Origin: UBA2289 sp041677365
Lineage (GTDB): Bacteria; Bacillota_I; Bacilli_A; Izemoplasmatales; Hujiaoplasmataceae
Direction of reading: 5' to 3'
Assembly (NCBI GenBank): GCA_041677365.1
Contig: JBAYQC010000065.1
Coordinates: 1-8,647, forward strand
Length of the DNA stretch: 8,647 bases
The notes below the pieces were generated by a model that was given only the letters and a program-made list of their open reading frames with translations, was not told the DNA's origin and did no database searches. How positions within the stretch are numbered: the stretch's first letter is position 1; the number at the start of each line of letters is the position of its first letter. A program made the translations under genes and the position numbers. Shown one piece after another: positions 1-6,443 of this stretch.

Positions 1-1314
1 AAATATTGATAATGTCTGTAGTTCAAAAGGCATCGGTTCATGTAAACCTTGTTTTAAGATTTCTACAGTTCTTTCACCGCGGTCTAATTTAGCTTTTGTC
101 GCATCATCTAAATCGGATCCAAATTGTGTAAAGGCCTCTAATTCACGATAACTTGCTAAATCAAGTCTTAGAGTCCCAGAAACTTTCTTGATTGATTTAT
201 GTTGAGCTGCCCCACCAACTCGAGAAACTGATAATCCAGCATTAATTGCTGGTCTAATTCCTGAATAGAACAACTGTGATTGCAAGAATATTTGTCCGTC
301 TGTAATCGAGATTACGTTCGTTGGAATATAAGCGGAAATGTCTCCCTCTTGGGTTTCTATTATCGGTAATGCTGTAATCGATCCGCCACCTAATTCATCA
401 TTTAATTTAGCAGCTCTTTCCAATAAACGGGAATGAAGATAAAAAACATCTCCAGGGAAGGCTTCTCTACCTGGTGGTCTTCTCAATAGAAGCGAGAGTT
501 CACGATAAGCAATTGCGTGTTTGGTTAAATCATCATAAATAACCAAAACATGTTTTCCTGAAAACATAAATTCTTCAGCAATTGTAACCCCCGAATAAGG
601 AGCTAAATAAAGTAATGGTGCTGGATCAGAGGCATTAGCAGCGACGATTATCGAATAATCCATCGCTCCAAACTGTTTTAAAGTTTCATAAACGTTTAGA
701 ACAGTCGATTGTTTTTGACCAATGGCTACATAAACGCAGATTACATCCTTACCTTTTTGATTGATAATCGTATCTACAGCAATTGCGGTCTTCCCAGTTT
801 GTCTATCTCCGATAATCAATTCTCTTTGTCCTCTACCAATTGGTACTAAAGCATCTAATACTTTAATCCCGGTTTCTAACGGTTCATTAACTGATTGTCT
901 TTCGATAACTCCGGTAGCTTTTCTTTCGATTGGGCGATTTTTCTTTGTCTCGATTTTTCCCAATCCATCCAATGGTTGACCTAATGGATTGATTACTCTT
1001 CCGATTATTTCTTCACCGACTCCAACTTCTAAGATTCTTCCCGTTGTTTTAACTTCCATACCTTCTTTTACCAAGGTTGAGTCATTTAAAAGGATGGCAC
1101 CAACATGATTCTTTTCTAAGTTTTGAACCATTCCGAAAACACCATTAGGGAAAATCAATAATTCTCCGGCCATGGCTTTATCAATTCCATAAACTAAAGC
1201 AATTCCGTCACCAACGGAAATAACTGAACCAACTTGTTCAGTTTTTATTTGTTTTTCGTATTTTTTTATCTGTTCTTTTAGTAAAGAACTAATTTCTAAA
1301 GGATCTAATTTCAA
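1..1314 (-). CDS. atpA: F1F0 ATP synthase subunit alpha (partial, C-terminus beyond left edge)
   Basis: The alpha subunit of the F1 sector forms the alpha3-beta3 hexamer with beta on the cytoplasmic side and carries the non-catalytic nucleotide sites. The first 438 residues are present; about 65-70 are missing when compared with the usual 500-510. Visible landmarks are the Walker A loop GDRQTGKT at residues 169-176, the block RRPPGREAFPGDVFYLHSR at 278-296, and SGIRPAINAGLSVSRVGGAA at 351-370, which contains the arginine (R365) matching the alpha arginine finger of other F-ATPases. The start is a TTG, chosen because a perfect AGGAGG lies 8 bases upstream, the reading begins with the expected N-terminal helix (MKLDPLEISSLL), and it overlaps the atpH stop by 4 bases (TTGA). 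Last visible gene of the rpiB-upp-atp transcription unit. Identity is certain from the motifs; the start is very likely. Confidence 0.98.
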   Translation of the reverse strand, partial: MKLDPLEISSLLKEQIKKYEKQIKTEQVGSVISVGDGIALVYGIDKAMAGELLIFPNGVFGMVQNLEKNHVGAILLNDSTLVKEGMEVKTTGRILEVGVGEEIIGRVINPLGQPLDGLGKIETKKNRPIERKATGVIERQSVNEPLETGIKVLDALVPIGRGQRELIIGDRQTGKTAIAVDTIINQKGKDVICVYVAIGQKQSTVLNVYETLKQFGAMDYSIIVAANASDPAPLLYLAPYSGVTIAEEFMFSGKHVLVIYDDLTKHAIAYRELSLLLRRPPGREAFPGDVFYLHSRLLERAAKLNDELGGGSITALPIIETQEGDISAYIPTNVISITDGQIFLQSQLFYSGIRPAINAGLSVSRVGGAAQHKSIKKVSGTLRLDLASYRELEAFTQFGSDLDDATKAKLDRGERTVEILKQGLHEPMPFELQTLSIF

Positions 1315-1838
1315 CTTAGGTGCCTCCTGCTTAAACTTGTCTTGATTTCGCTTATGAAGGAATCTCCAGTCAAATCGATGACTTCGCCTTGATAAACTAC
1401 CTTGAATCCGCTGATTAAATCATCGGTTACAACCGTCTCAATCTTAACTTTTCTATTAAGACGTTTTTCTAATATTTTAATTAATTTTGTTTGATTTTCT
1501 TTGCTGAGCTTAGTTTTAGTAATAATCTTTACCATCGCTAAGTTATTTCTTTCGTTCAAAATAAATTCATAAGCCGCTAAGATCACTTTTAACTCATCAA
1601 AGCGCTCATTATCAAGTAAAACTTTTAAAAAATTCTTGGTTAAAGGATTAAAATTTAAACTGTCTATTACTGAATGTTTTTCTTGGATTGAAAGCTTGGG
1701 GTGTAAAAAGAACTTTTCACTAGATTCATCGATACTTAACAAAAAGTTTTTTAACTCCTCTAAAACTAACTCTTCTTGGTTTTTTTCTAAAGCAAGCGAA
1801 AAAACCGCATTAGCATAAGCGATAGCGGAGTCTGTCAT
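1311..1838 (-). CDS. atpH: F1F0 ATP synthase subunit delta (OSCP family)
   Basis: Delta is the peripheral stalk cap: it joins the top of the alpha3-beta3 head to the dimeric b subunit. The 175-residue length is normal for bacterial delta (about 175-180). The N-terminal helical domain (about residues 5-105) starts with the typical SAIAYANAVFSLALE pattern. The C-terminal part shows the family block around residues 145-165, with ISGFKVVYQGEVIDLTGDSF corresponding to the usual 'GG-hydrophobic-D-x-S' segment, followed by the basic C-terminal helix. The ATG overlaps the atpF stop by 4 bases (ATGA), and its own stop overlaps atpA by 4, so translation is probably coupled on both sides. The purine-rich sequence before the start is only a weak Shine-Dalgarno, which fits coupling. 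Confidence 0.96.
   Translation of the reverse strand: MTDSAIAYANAVFSLALEKNQEELVLEELKNFLLSIDESSEKFFLHPKLSIQEKHSVIDSLNFNPLTKNFLKVLLDNERFDELKVILAAYEFILNERNNLAMVKIITKTKLSKENQTKLIKILEKRLNRKVKIETVVTDDLISGFKVVYQGEVIDLTGDSFISEIKTSLSRRHLS
1323..1328 (-). promoter_or_regulatory. Ribosome binding site of atpA, deciding a TTG start
   Basis: On the minus strand this reads AGGAGG and sits 8 bases before the TTG at 1314-1312. It lies inside the last codons of atpH. The next in-frame ATG is far inside the alpha N-terminal beta-barrel, so this site supports the rare start codon. Confidence 0.85.
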
Positions 1839-2371
1839 GATTTCTCACTTCTTTTTAAGTTTTCAACCAATAAATCTTGATACTTATCGGGATCAACTTC
1901 TTTCTCAATAATTTTACCAGCCATTAAAGCTGCTAAATTGATAGTTTCTTCTTCCAAATCAGCCTGAGCTTTAAGCTTTTCAGCTTCAATCTCTTTTTGA
2001 CCTCTTTCCATTAAACTCTTAGCACTAGTTTTAGCCTCAAGAATAATTCTTTCTTTTTCTTTTTCGGCTTTTAATTTCGCTTCATCAAGATAAGCTTTTG
2101 ATTCTTGACGGAGTTGATTATATTCAGTCTCGCGTTTGGTTTTAAGTTCTTGAGCTTCTAAGTTTTCTCTTTTCGCTGATTCCATTTCTTCATTGAGAAT
2201 ATTTCTTCTCTTTTCCAAGAAATCGGTAATCCGTCCCCAAAAGAAAATCTTTACAATAACCACTAAAACCAAAGTAGCGGCGATTTGAATAACCATGTCT
2301 AAAAGATTAACTCCCAAAGCTGTATCAATCATATTTTGGACAGCTTCCATAATTCGCTCTAAGACAGTCAT
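1835..2371 (-). CDS. atpF: F1F0 ATP synthase subunit b
   Basis: The b subunit forms the peripheral stalk that holds F1 against rotation. The 178-residue protein has a short amphipathic N-terminus, one membrane segment at about residues 22-45, and then a long charged helix (about 51-160), rich in Glu, Lys, Ala and Arg, that would form the right-handed coiled coil. The segment FWGRITDFLEKRRNIL directly after the membrane helix is the usual b-subunit hinge region. No lipobox cysteine is present, unlike the b lipoproteins reported in some Mycoplasma species. The ATG has AGGAGG at 2378-2383, 6 bases upstream. It is separated from atpE by 52 bases, the largest gap inside the atp cluster, and overlaps atpH by 4 bases. 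Confidence 0.96.
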   Translation of the reverse strand: MTVLERIMEAVQNMIDTALGVNLLDMVIQIAATLVLVVIVKIFFWGRITDFLEKRRNILNEEMESAKRENLEAQELKTKRETEYNQLRQESKAYLDEAKLKAEKEKERIILEAKTSAKSLMERGQKEIEAEKLKAQADLEEETINLAALMAGKIIEKEVDPDKYQDLLVENLKRSEKS

Positions 2372-2377
2372 ATTTGC

Positions 2378-2383
2378 CCTCCT
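2378..2383 (-). promoter_or_regulatory. Ribosome binding site of atpF
   Basis: The minus strand reads AGGAGG 6 bases before the ATG at 2371. The rest of the 52-base atpE-atpF spacer (2372-2423) is A-rich and shows no convincing hairpin or promoter. Confidence 0.8.
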
Positions 2384-2423
2384 TTGTTACTGAGCTTTTT
2401 TAAAACTTCTACTACTTTTTTAA

Positions 2424-2702
2424 TTATTTCCCAATTAAAAGAATAGCAACTAATAATGCATAAAGACCAGTTGTTTCGGCTACTGCTTGAGTTACTAATG
2501 TAGTTACTAAAATCTTACCTTGAGCCTCTGGTTGACGTCCAACTGCTTCAGCTGCTTTACCTGCAGCAAAACCTTGACCAATCCCAGGTCCAAGACCAGC
2601 AACTACAGCGATCCCCGCACCTAAGTACGCCATCCCACTACTAAAGTGTTCATTGTACTCAGTCGCAAATTGTAAAACTGAATTAAAAATTGATTCAAAC
2701 AT
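2424..2702 (-). CDS. atpE: F1F0 ATP synthase subunit c, with sodium-type ion-binding residues
   Basis: The c subunit is the hairpin proteolipid that forms the rotor ring in the membrane and carries the translocated ion. It has 92 residues: an N-terminal tail of about 22, membrane helix 1 at about 24-48 with the glycine repeat AGLGPGIGQGFAAGK, the polar loop RQPEA at 56-60, and helix 2 at about 66-90. The ion carboxylate is E76 in QAVAETTGLY. Q43, V74, E76, T77, T78 and Y81 fall at the same spacing as the Na+ ligands of the Ilyobacter tartaricus c ring (Q32, V63, E65, S66, T67, Y70), with Ser to Thr as the only change. This suggests Na+ coupling. The N-terminal tail is about 11 residues longer than in that protein. 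AGGAGG lies 8 bases before the ATG. Lies between atpB (19 bases) and atpF (52 bases). Confidence 0.98.
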   Translation of the reverse strand: MFESIFNSVLQFATEYNEHFSSGMAYLGAGIAVVAGLGPGIGQGFAAGKAAEAVGRQPEAQGKILVTTLVTQAVAETTGLYALLVAILLIGK

Positions 2703-2710
2703 TATTATTT

Positions 2711-2716
2711 CCTCCT
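2711..2716 (-). promoter_or_regulatory. Ribosome binding site of atpE
   Basis: The minus strand reads AGGAGG 8 bases before the atpE ATG, an optimal arrangement. It fits the need for the c subunit to be made in many copies per complex, as in other atp operons. Confidence 0.8.
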
Positions 2717-2721
2717 ATATT

Positions 2722-3396
2722 TTAAGCATCTGATGCCATTGCTATATTGACTGTTGTTAACATAAAGAATACAAAGGCTTGAATTAAGCCGAAGAATATA
2801 TCAAAAACCGCATGCAAGACTAATCCTGCGAAGATTCCTAAAGTCCAATGTAGAGCTGCATAAACCATTGCGGCGATAACTGCTCCACCCATTAAATTAA
2901 CAAAGAGACGAAGTCCCATTGAAAAGGGGGTGGAAATTTCACCGATTAAATTAATCGGTAACATTAATGGCGCAATTGGTTTAACATATCCCAATAAACC
3001 ATCAATCTTCTTTACTACTCCTAAATACTTAATTTCCGCTACTTTAATTACAAAGAAAGTTAGAACGGAAAATGATAAAGCTACACCCAAATTAGATAAT
3101 GGCGGTGCTAACCCAAATAAAGAAGCGGTATTAGCGGTAGATAAAAATACAATTATTGTAAATAAATATGGGGCAAAGAATTTGAATTTCTTACCAACCA
3201 CATACTCAGAAGTAAATTTATTGAATAAATCTACTAAGAGAATCATCACAAACATAAAGCCCTTAGGCATTGTGTTTGGATCGAGTTTCTTAACTCTCAT
3301 TCCCGTTACAATGAATATTATCGCTAAGACAATAAAAATCACTAATGTTGATTTTATCTGAGGTGATAAAGCTTCGTTAATCGTAAACTCAAGCAT
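2722..3396 (-). CDS. atpB: F1F0 ATP synthase subunit a
   Basis: Subunit a is the membrane stator that holds the two half-channels through which ions reach the c ring. The protein is 224 residues from the chosen start and strongly hydrophobic, with five or six membrane segments. The essential stator arginine is R163 in SMGLRLFVNLMGG, equivalent to E. coli R210. The last helix keeps the family pattern IQAFVFFMLTTVNIAMA. An upstream in-frame TTG at 3420 would add eight residues, but AGGAGG at 3406-3411 would then lie inside the coding region. The ATG at 3405 touches that site directly and cannot use it, so the ATG at 3396, 9 bases downstream, is the best start. It overlaps the atpI stop by 8 bases. 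The gene lies next to atpE as in standard F-ATPase operons. Confidence 0.96.
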   Translation of the reverse strand: MLEFTINEALSPQIKSTLVIFIVLAIIFIVTGMRVKKLDPNTMPKGFMFVMILLVDLFNKFTSEYVVGKKFKFFAPYLFTIIVFLSTANTASLFGLAPPLSNLGVALSFSVLTFFVIKVAEIKYLGVVKKIDGLLGYVKPIAPLMLPINLIGEISTPFSMGLRLFVNLMGGAVIAAMVYAALHWTLGIFAGLVLHAVFDIFFGLIQAFVFFMLTTVNIAMASDA

Positions 3397-3775
3397 CTGA
3401 ATCATCCTCCTTTTTAGCAAAAATCAAAGTTACGGGGATTGAAACAATGCGGTAAGTAAAGAGTCCTGCAAAGGTGAAGAATACATTCCATTCTTCGGGA
3501 TTATTATAAGTAACATAAAGAATGATTCCGAAGAAAATAAATTTAACTATATACATTAAAATTGTTCTTGATTTTATTAATTCCGGATGATTTTCAAAGA
3601 GATTTTTCATCATACGGTAGTTTAAAGAATTCATTAAAAGTGAAGAAAAAGCACCAAGAAAGAAACTGAAAACATAATCCCAGTTTGTGGTAACGATATA
3701 AGTTACTCCAGCAAAGAGTATTATATATGGCCATGAAAAAAGAAAGATTTTTTCAATCAGATTGGTCTTTTTCAT
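3389..3775 (-). CDS. atpI: ATP synthase subunit I-like membrane protein (AtpI)
   Basis: This 128-residue protein has four predicted membrane segments (about 11-28, 35-52, 72-90 and 98-118) and an acidic tail (EDDSDA). Size, topology and place directly before atpB match the ATP synthase I family. The segment GAFSSLLMNSLNYR at 41-54 resembles the family's second helix. In other bacteria AtpI is not part of the finished enzyme but helps assemble the c ring, and it has been linked with AtpZ to Mg2+ or Ca2+ movement in Bacillus. It overlaps atpZ by 23 bases and atpB by 8 bases. A purine-rich GGAGAGGAAG precedes the ATG. The family is poorly conserved in sequence, so the call rests on context as much as on residues. 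Confidence 0.8.
   Translation of the reverse strand: MKKTNLIEKIFLFSWPYIILFAGVTYIVTTNWDYVFSFFLGAFSSLLMNSLNYRMMKNLFENHPELIKSRTILMYIVKFIFFGIILYVTYNNPEEWNVFFTFAGLFTYRIVSIPVTLIFAKKEDDSDA
3406..3411 (-). promoter_or_regulatory. Ribosome binding site deciding the atpB start
   Basis: AGGAGG on the minus strand lies 9 bases before the ATG at 3396-3394 and directly abuts another in-frame ATG at 3405-3403. Spacing selects the 3396 start. The site lies inside the end of atpI. Confidence 0.8.
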
Positions 3776-4007
3776 CTTCCTCTCCTTCTTTTATCGTCTT
3801 TAAAACTCGTTTAATTAAATTGCTTAAACCAGCAAATATTCCGAGAATAATAAAAACATAAATCAGTGTCGCTTCGCTTTCAAAGAGTTGTTCGTCTAAA
3901 TATTTTCCAATAAAGTATCCCAAAGCCATCGCCACAAAAGTTTCAACGAAAAACTGGATAACTAAGTTGATATAATAATAGACAGGTTTTTGCTTCTTTT
4001 TGTTCAT
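3753..4007 (-). CDS. atpZ: AtpZ-like small membrane protein of the ATP synthase operon
   Basis: An 84-residue protein with two membrane segments (about 13-35 and 48-68), a basic N-terminus and a highly acidic C-terminus (EGEEDEKDQSD). The motif GYFIGKYLDEQL at 30-41 and the second-helix pattern LGIFAGLSNLIKR match the F0F1-ATPase subunit (AtpZ) family, which occurs upstream of atpI in Bacillus and relatives. AtpZ and AtpI are thought to act together as a Mg2+/Ca2+ transport or assembly module. The chosen ATG comes one base after the upp stop (TAAGATG). A GTG at 4043 inside upp would add 12 residues but has no better ribosome site and a less typical N-terminus. No strong Shine-Dalgarno precedes the ATG, so translation is probably coupled to upp. 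Confidence 0.8.
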   Translation of the reverse strand: MNKKKQKPVYYYINLVIQFFVETFVAMALGYFIGKYLDEQLFESEATLIYVFIILGIFAGLSNLIKRVLKTIKEGEEDEKDQSD

Positions 4008-4008
4008 C

Positions 4009-4635
4009 TTATTTGGTTCCAAACAAACGATCGCCGCAATCACCTAAACCGGGAACTATATACCCAATTTCATTTAAACCCTCATCGATTGATACTAAAT
4101 AGATATCAATATCAGGATGTTTTTCTTGAAGTGCTTTAACCCCTTCTGGACAACCAACAATTCCCACATAACGAATATCCTTAGCTCCAGCTTTTTTAAC
4201 TTTATCGATAGCTGCGATTACACTTCCACCAGTAGCCAGCATTGGATCGACTACTAAAACTGTCGCTGTGTTGATTTCTTTAGGAAATTTTAAATAATAC
4301 TCATGTGGCATTAATGTTTCTTCATCACGATATAAACCGATATGTCCGACTTTAGCCGTAGGTATAACCTTTTGGATTCCATCAACCATCCCTAGTCCCG
4401 CTCTTAATATTGGAACTATTACGACATCTTTAGCTAAAACTTTTGCCTCAGTTTTAGCAATCGGTGTCTCAATAATAACCGATTTTGATTCTAAATCTCT
4501 CGTAACTTCATAGGTGACTAAAGAAGCTATTTCATTGACGTTTTCTCTAAAACTCTTGGTATCAGTAAATTTATCTCTAATAATTGTCATCTTGTGCTGA
4601 ATTAACGGATGATCAAAAATAACGACCTTACTCAT
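4009..4635 (-). CDS. upp: Uracil phosphoribosyltransferase
   Basis: This cytoplasmic salvage enzyme joins uracil to PRPP to give UMP and pyrophosphate. The 208-residue length is close to the 209 of B. subtilis Upp, and the N-terminus (MSKVVIFDHPLIQHK) matches it closely. The PRPP-binding loop VLVVDPMLATGGS is at 126-138, VPILRAGLGMVDG at 74-86, and the uracil-binding C-terminal block GYIVPGLGDCGDRLFGT at 191-207. A longer in-frame start at 4668 would add 11 residues inside rpiB that the family lacks; the ATG at 4635 has AAGGTGA upstream and overlaps the rpiB stop by 8 bases. It lies between rpiB and the ATP synthase genes, an arrangement close to the B. subtilis rpiB-ywlG-glyA-upp-atp region but without the two middle genes. 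Confidence 0.97.
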   Translation of the reverse strand: MSKVVIFDHPLIQHKMTIIRDKFTDTKSFRENVNEIASLVTYEVTRDLESKSVIIETPIAKTEAKVLAKDVVIVPILRAGLGMVDGIQKVIPTAKVGHIGLYRDEETLMPHEYYLKFPKEINTATVLVVDPMLATGGSVIAAIDKVKKAGAKDIRYVGIVGCPEGVKALQEKHPDIDIYLVSIDEGLNEIGYIVPGLGDCGDRLFGTK

Positions 4636-5080
4636 TATTTTCACCTTCATACTTACTGATTTTATCAACTCTAGCTAAATGTCTGGGTTCACTAGAAACT
4701 TTAGTATTAATAAATATTTCAATAAATTCTAGTACCTCTTCAATAGTGTTAACTCTAGAGCCAAATGTAATGACATTGGCATGGTTATGAGTCTTCGCTG
4801 ATTCAGCAGTAAACTTTGAAGTGATAAGTGCTGCTCTAATCCCTTTTACTTTATTGGCTGAAATACTCATTCCAATTCCAGTTCCGCAAATTAAAACACC
4901 TAAGTCACATTTTTTTAAAGCTACAGCCTTACCAACTAAATTAGCAAAATCAGGATAATCAGCTGCATCACTTGAATCTGTACCAAAATCAACTATCTCA
5001 TGATTTTGTTTTTGCAAGTAGGAAACTATGTGGTTTTTGTAGGAAAAACCTGCATGGTCTGCGCCAATAGCAATCTTCAT
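4628..5080 (-). CDS. rpiB: Ribose 5-phosphate isomerase B
   Basis: RpiB interconverts ribose 5-phosphate and ribulose 5-phosphate in the non-oxidative pentose phosphate pathway. The 150-residue protein shows the RpiB/LacAB fold signature: GADHAG at 6-11, the anion loop VLICGTGIGMSISANK at 62-77 with catalytic Cys65, and H98 in THNHANVITFGSR. These match Cys66 and His99 of E. coli RpiB. The related galactose 6-phosphate isomerase subunits LacA/LacB are less likely because a catalytic cysteine is present and there are no lac genes nearby. GGTGG lies 5 bases before the ATG. It is the first gene after the promoter at 5119-5147, and its product leads through PRPP to the substrate of the next gene, upp. 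Confidence 0.94.
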   Translation of the reverse strand: MKIAIGADHAGFSYKNHIVSYLQKQNHEIVDFGTDSSDAADYPDFANLVGKAVALKKCDLGVLICGTGIGMSISANKVKGIRAALITSKFTAESAKTHNHANVITFGSRVNTIEEVLEFIEIFINTKVSSEPRHLARVDKISKYEGENNE

Positions 5081-5164
5081 CTAATCCACCTTCCTTTTTC
5101 TTAAAAATTATCATAACAATTATAGCAAATAACCGCGCTTAATACAATTAAATTAAACATTTAA
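5081..5164 (-). other. Intergenic gap between the two transcription units
   Basis: These 84 bases hold the rpiB promoter and ribosome site. Directly after the phosphatase stop there is only an AT palindrome (5151-5166, AATTAAA-TG-TTTAATT) without G-C pairs or a following T-run, so I see no intrinsic terminator. The upstream unit may therefore read through into rpiB. Confidence 0.6.
5119..5147 (-). promoter_or_regulatory. Sigma-A type promoter of the rpiB-upp-atp unit
   Basis: On the minus strand a -35 box TTGTAT (5142-5147) is followed by a 17-base spacer and a perfect -10 box TATAAT (5119-5124). The spacer ends in TGC, giving an extended -10 (TGCTATAAT). The expected start of transcription is near 5112, leaving a leader of about 32 bases before the rpiB ATG. 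It is the only clear promoter seen in the window and probably drives the ATP synthase genes too. It was read by eye, with no transcript data. Confidence 0.75.
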
Positions 5165-5821
5165 TTATCGCGACAAAAGCGCGACAATTTCCGATGGTTC
5201 TTCAACAATATAGTCTGCACCCGCATTTACGAGTTCAGTTCTTTTTCTAAACCCCCATAAAACCCCAACAGATTCAAAGGAGGCATTTTTAGCTGTAAAA
5301 ATATCCGTCTCAGTATCACCGACATAAAGGACATCTTTAGCGTCTAGCCCTAATTTTTTTACTAAGTCATTAGCTGAAGCGGGATCAGGTTTGGGAAGAA
5401 ATTCTACTTTTTTTCCATAGACTAAAGTAAAAATATTTTTATCAAAATAATAATCAATTACTTTATCTGTCTGTATTTGAGGTTTATTAGAAAGGATGTT
5501 AACGCTAATTTTCTTTTCTAAAAGATAATTCAGTAATTCATTAATACCTTTATAGATTTTAGTATTAATCAATCCTTGTTTCTCATATATCTCAAAATAT
5601 TTTTCTTTAATTTTAACAAACGCTTCTTCTTCGATGTTTCCGGCCTTTATCACTGATTTAATCAAATGATCGACTCCCTTACCAACAAAGTATTTATATT
5701 CACCCACCGAAAACTGTGGATATCCATAGGTTTCTAAGGCTTTGTTAGTACTATCGGCTATATCATCAATGGTATCTAATAGCGTTCCATCTAAATCAAA
5801 TATCACTGCTTTATATTTCAT
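5165..5821 (-). CDS. HAD-superfamily phosphatase, phosphoglycolate phosphatase-like (Gph/PpaX type)
   Basis: A 218-residue haloacid dehalogenase-type hydrolase with all four motifs: DLDGTLLDT with nucleophile D9 and acid-base D11, S111 in NILSNK, K144 in FLPKPDP, and D169/D173 in YVGDTETDIFTAKNA. The helical insert between residues 16 and 85 is a C1 cap, as in phosphoglycolate phosphatase, pyrophosphatase PpaX and beta-phosphoglucomutase. The KPDP and GDTETD forms favour the Gph/PpaX group, but substrate cannot be told from sequence. The ATG at 5821 is chosen because GGAGGG lies 5 bases upstream and the protein then begins, as usual, a few residues before the nucleophile; a longer frame to 5851 adds ten residues lacking support. 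It overlaps the rnhB stop by 11 bases and is the last gene of the right-hand unit. Confidence 0.9.
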   Translation of the reverse strand: MKYKAVIFDLDGTLLDTIDDIADSTNKALETYGYPQFSVGEYKYFVGKGVDHLIKSVIKAGNIEEEAFVKIKEKYFEIYEKQGLINTKIYKGINELLNYLLEKKISVNILSNKPQIQTDKVIDYYFDKNIFTLVYGKKVEFLPKPDPASANDLVKKLGLDAKDVLYVGDTETDIFTAKNASFESVGVLWGFRKRTELVNAGADYIVEEPSEIVALLSR

Positions 5822-6443
5822 CAAAACCCTCCAATACCAATTGTTTTTCAAAACACTTTTTTACCGGACCATAAGTCGTTCTATGTAGCTTACATGGACC
5901 ATATTTTTCTAACGCCTCTAAATGAACTTTTGTTGGATAACCTTTGTTTTGATCAAAGCCATAATTAGGATAAATTCTTGAAAAAATTTGCATAATCTCA
6001 TCGCGTTTGACTTTGGCAATGATTGAAGCAGCTGCTATTGAAGCAGATAAGCTGTCACCTTTGATTATTGGTAGAAAGGGAATATCGGCTTCCGGTAAAG
6101 GCATAGCATCGATCAATAAAAACTCTGGTTTTTGTTTTAAACTTTTAACTGCTCTTAACATCGCTAATTTTGATGCTTGATAAATATTAATTTGATCAAT
6201 TTCCTTTTGCGAGGCATAGCCATAAGCATAAGAAATAGCCTTTTCTTTGATTATACCAGCAAGTTCTATGCGTTTTTTCTCACTCAATACTTTTGAGTCA
6301 TTTAACCCATCAATACTTTTTTTAGGGTCGAGAATCACAGCGCAAGCTAAAACTCCCGCTGCTAAAGGTCCTCTTCCAACTTCATCGATTCCGGCAACTA
6401 AATCGATATTGTCTTTCCAAAGTTTATCCTCATATTGATACAT
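5811..6443 (-). CDS. rnhB: Ribonuclease HII
   Basis: RNase HII cuts the RNA strand of RNA-DNA hybrids and starts removal of single ribonucleotides from DNA. With the ATG at 6443 the protein has 210 residues. The acidic catalytic set is complete: D20 and E21 in GIDEVGRGPLAAG, D112 in LLIDAMPLP, and D130 in KGDSLSASIAAASIIAKV. The C-terminal block NKGYPTKVHLEALEKYGPC followed by HRTTYGPVK is also typical. A TTG at 6461 preceded by GGGAG would add six residues (MKELVT); it has the better ribosome site, so the exact start is open, though the ATG version matches the common N-terminus (MxxYExxLW). Either start overlaps the end of rbgA (14 or 32 bases). The rbgA-rnhB pairing is common in Firmicutes. 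Confidence 0.96.
   Translation of the reverse strand: MYQYEDKLWKDNIDLVAGIDEVGRGPLAAGVLACAVILDPKKSIDGLNDSKVLSEKKRIELAGIIKEKAISYAYGYASQKEIDQINIYQASKLAMLRAVKSLKQKPEFLLIDAMPLPEADIPFLPIIKGDSLSASIAAASIIAKVKRDEIMQIFSRIYPNYGFDQNKGYPTKVHLEALEKYGPCKLHRTTYGPVKKCFEKQLVLEGFDEI
5827..5832 (-). promoter_or_regulatory. Ribosome binding site deciding the start of the HAD phosphatase
   Basis: GGAGGG on the minus strand, 5 bases before the ATG at 5821-5819. It lies within the end of rnhB and excludes the upstream in-frame start at 5851. Confidence 0.75.

Noticed and set aside
761..979. Short plus-strand frames opposite atpA, atpH, rnhB and lepB/ftsK.
   Set aside because: Each lies antisense to a gene with clear family motifs, and none has family resemblance or translation signals.
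2930..3361. A 143-codon plus-strand reading frame opposite atpB.
   Set aside because: It is the antisense shadow of the highly conserved a subunit, has no ribosome site and no recognisable protein features.
2724..3400. The ten bases AAGCATCTGA occur at 2724-2733 and 3391-3400, on either side of atpB.
   Set aside because: Both are the codons for a C-terminal Ser-Asp-Ala plus stop in atpB and atpI. No other sign of duplication or insertion was seen, so chance is the simpler reading.
5151..5184. Inverted repeats at the end of the phosphatase gene: an AT palindrome (5151-5166) and TCGCG/CGCGA around a 7-base loop (5168-5184), considered as a terminator.
   Set aside because: The GC stem is only five pairs, lies within the last codons, and is followed by a mixed AT sequence, not a T-run; the AT palindrome has no G-C pairs and a two-base loop.
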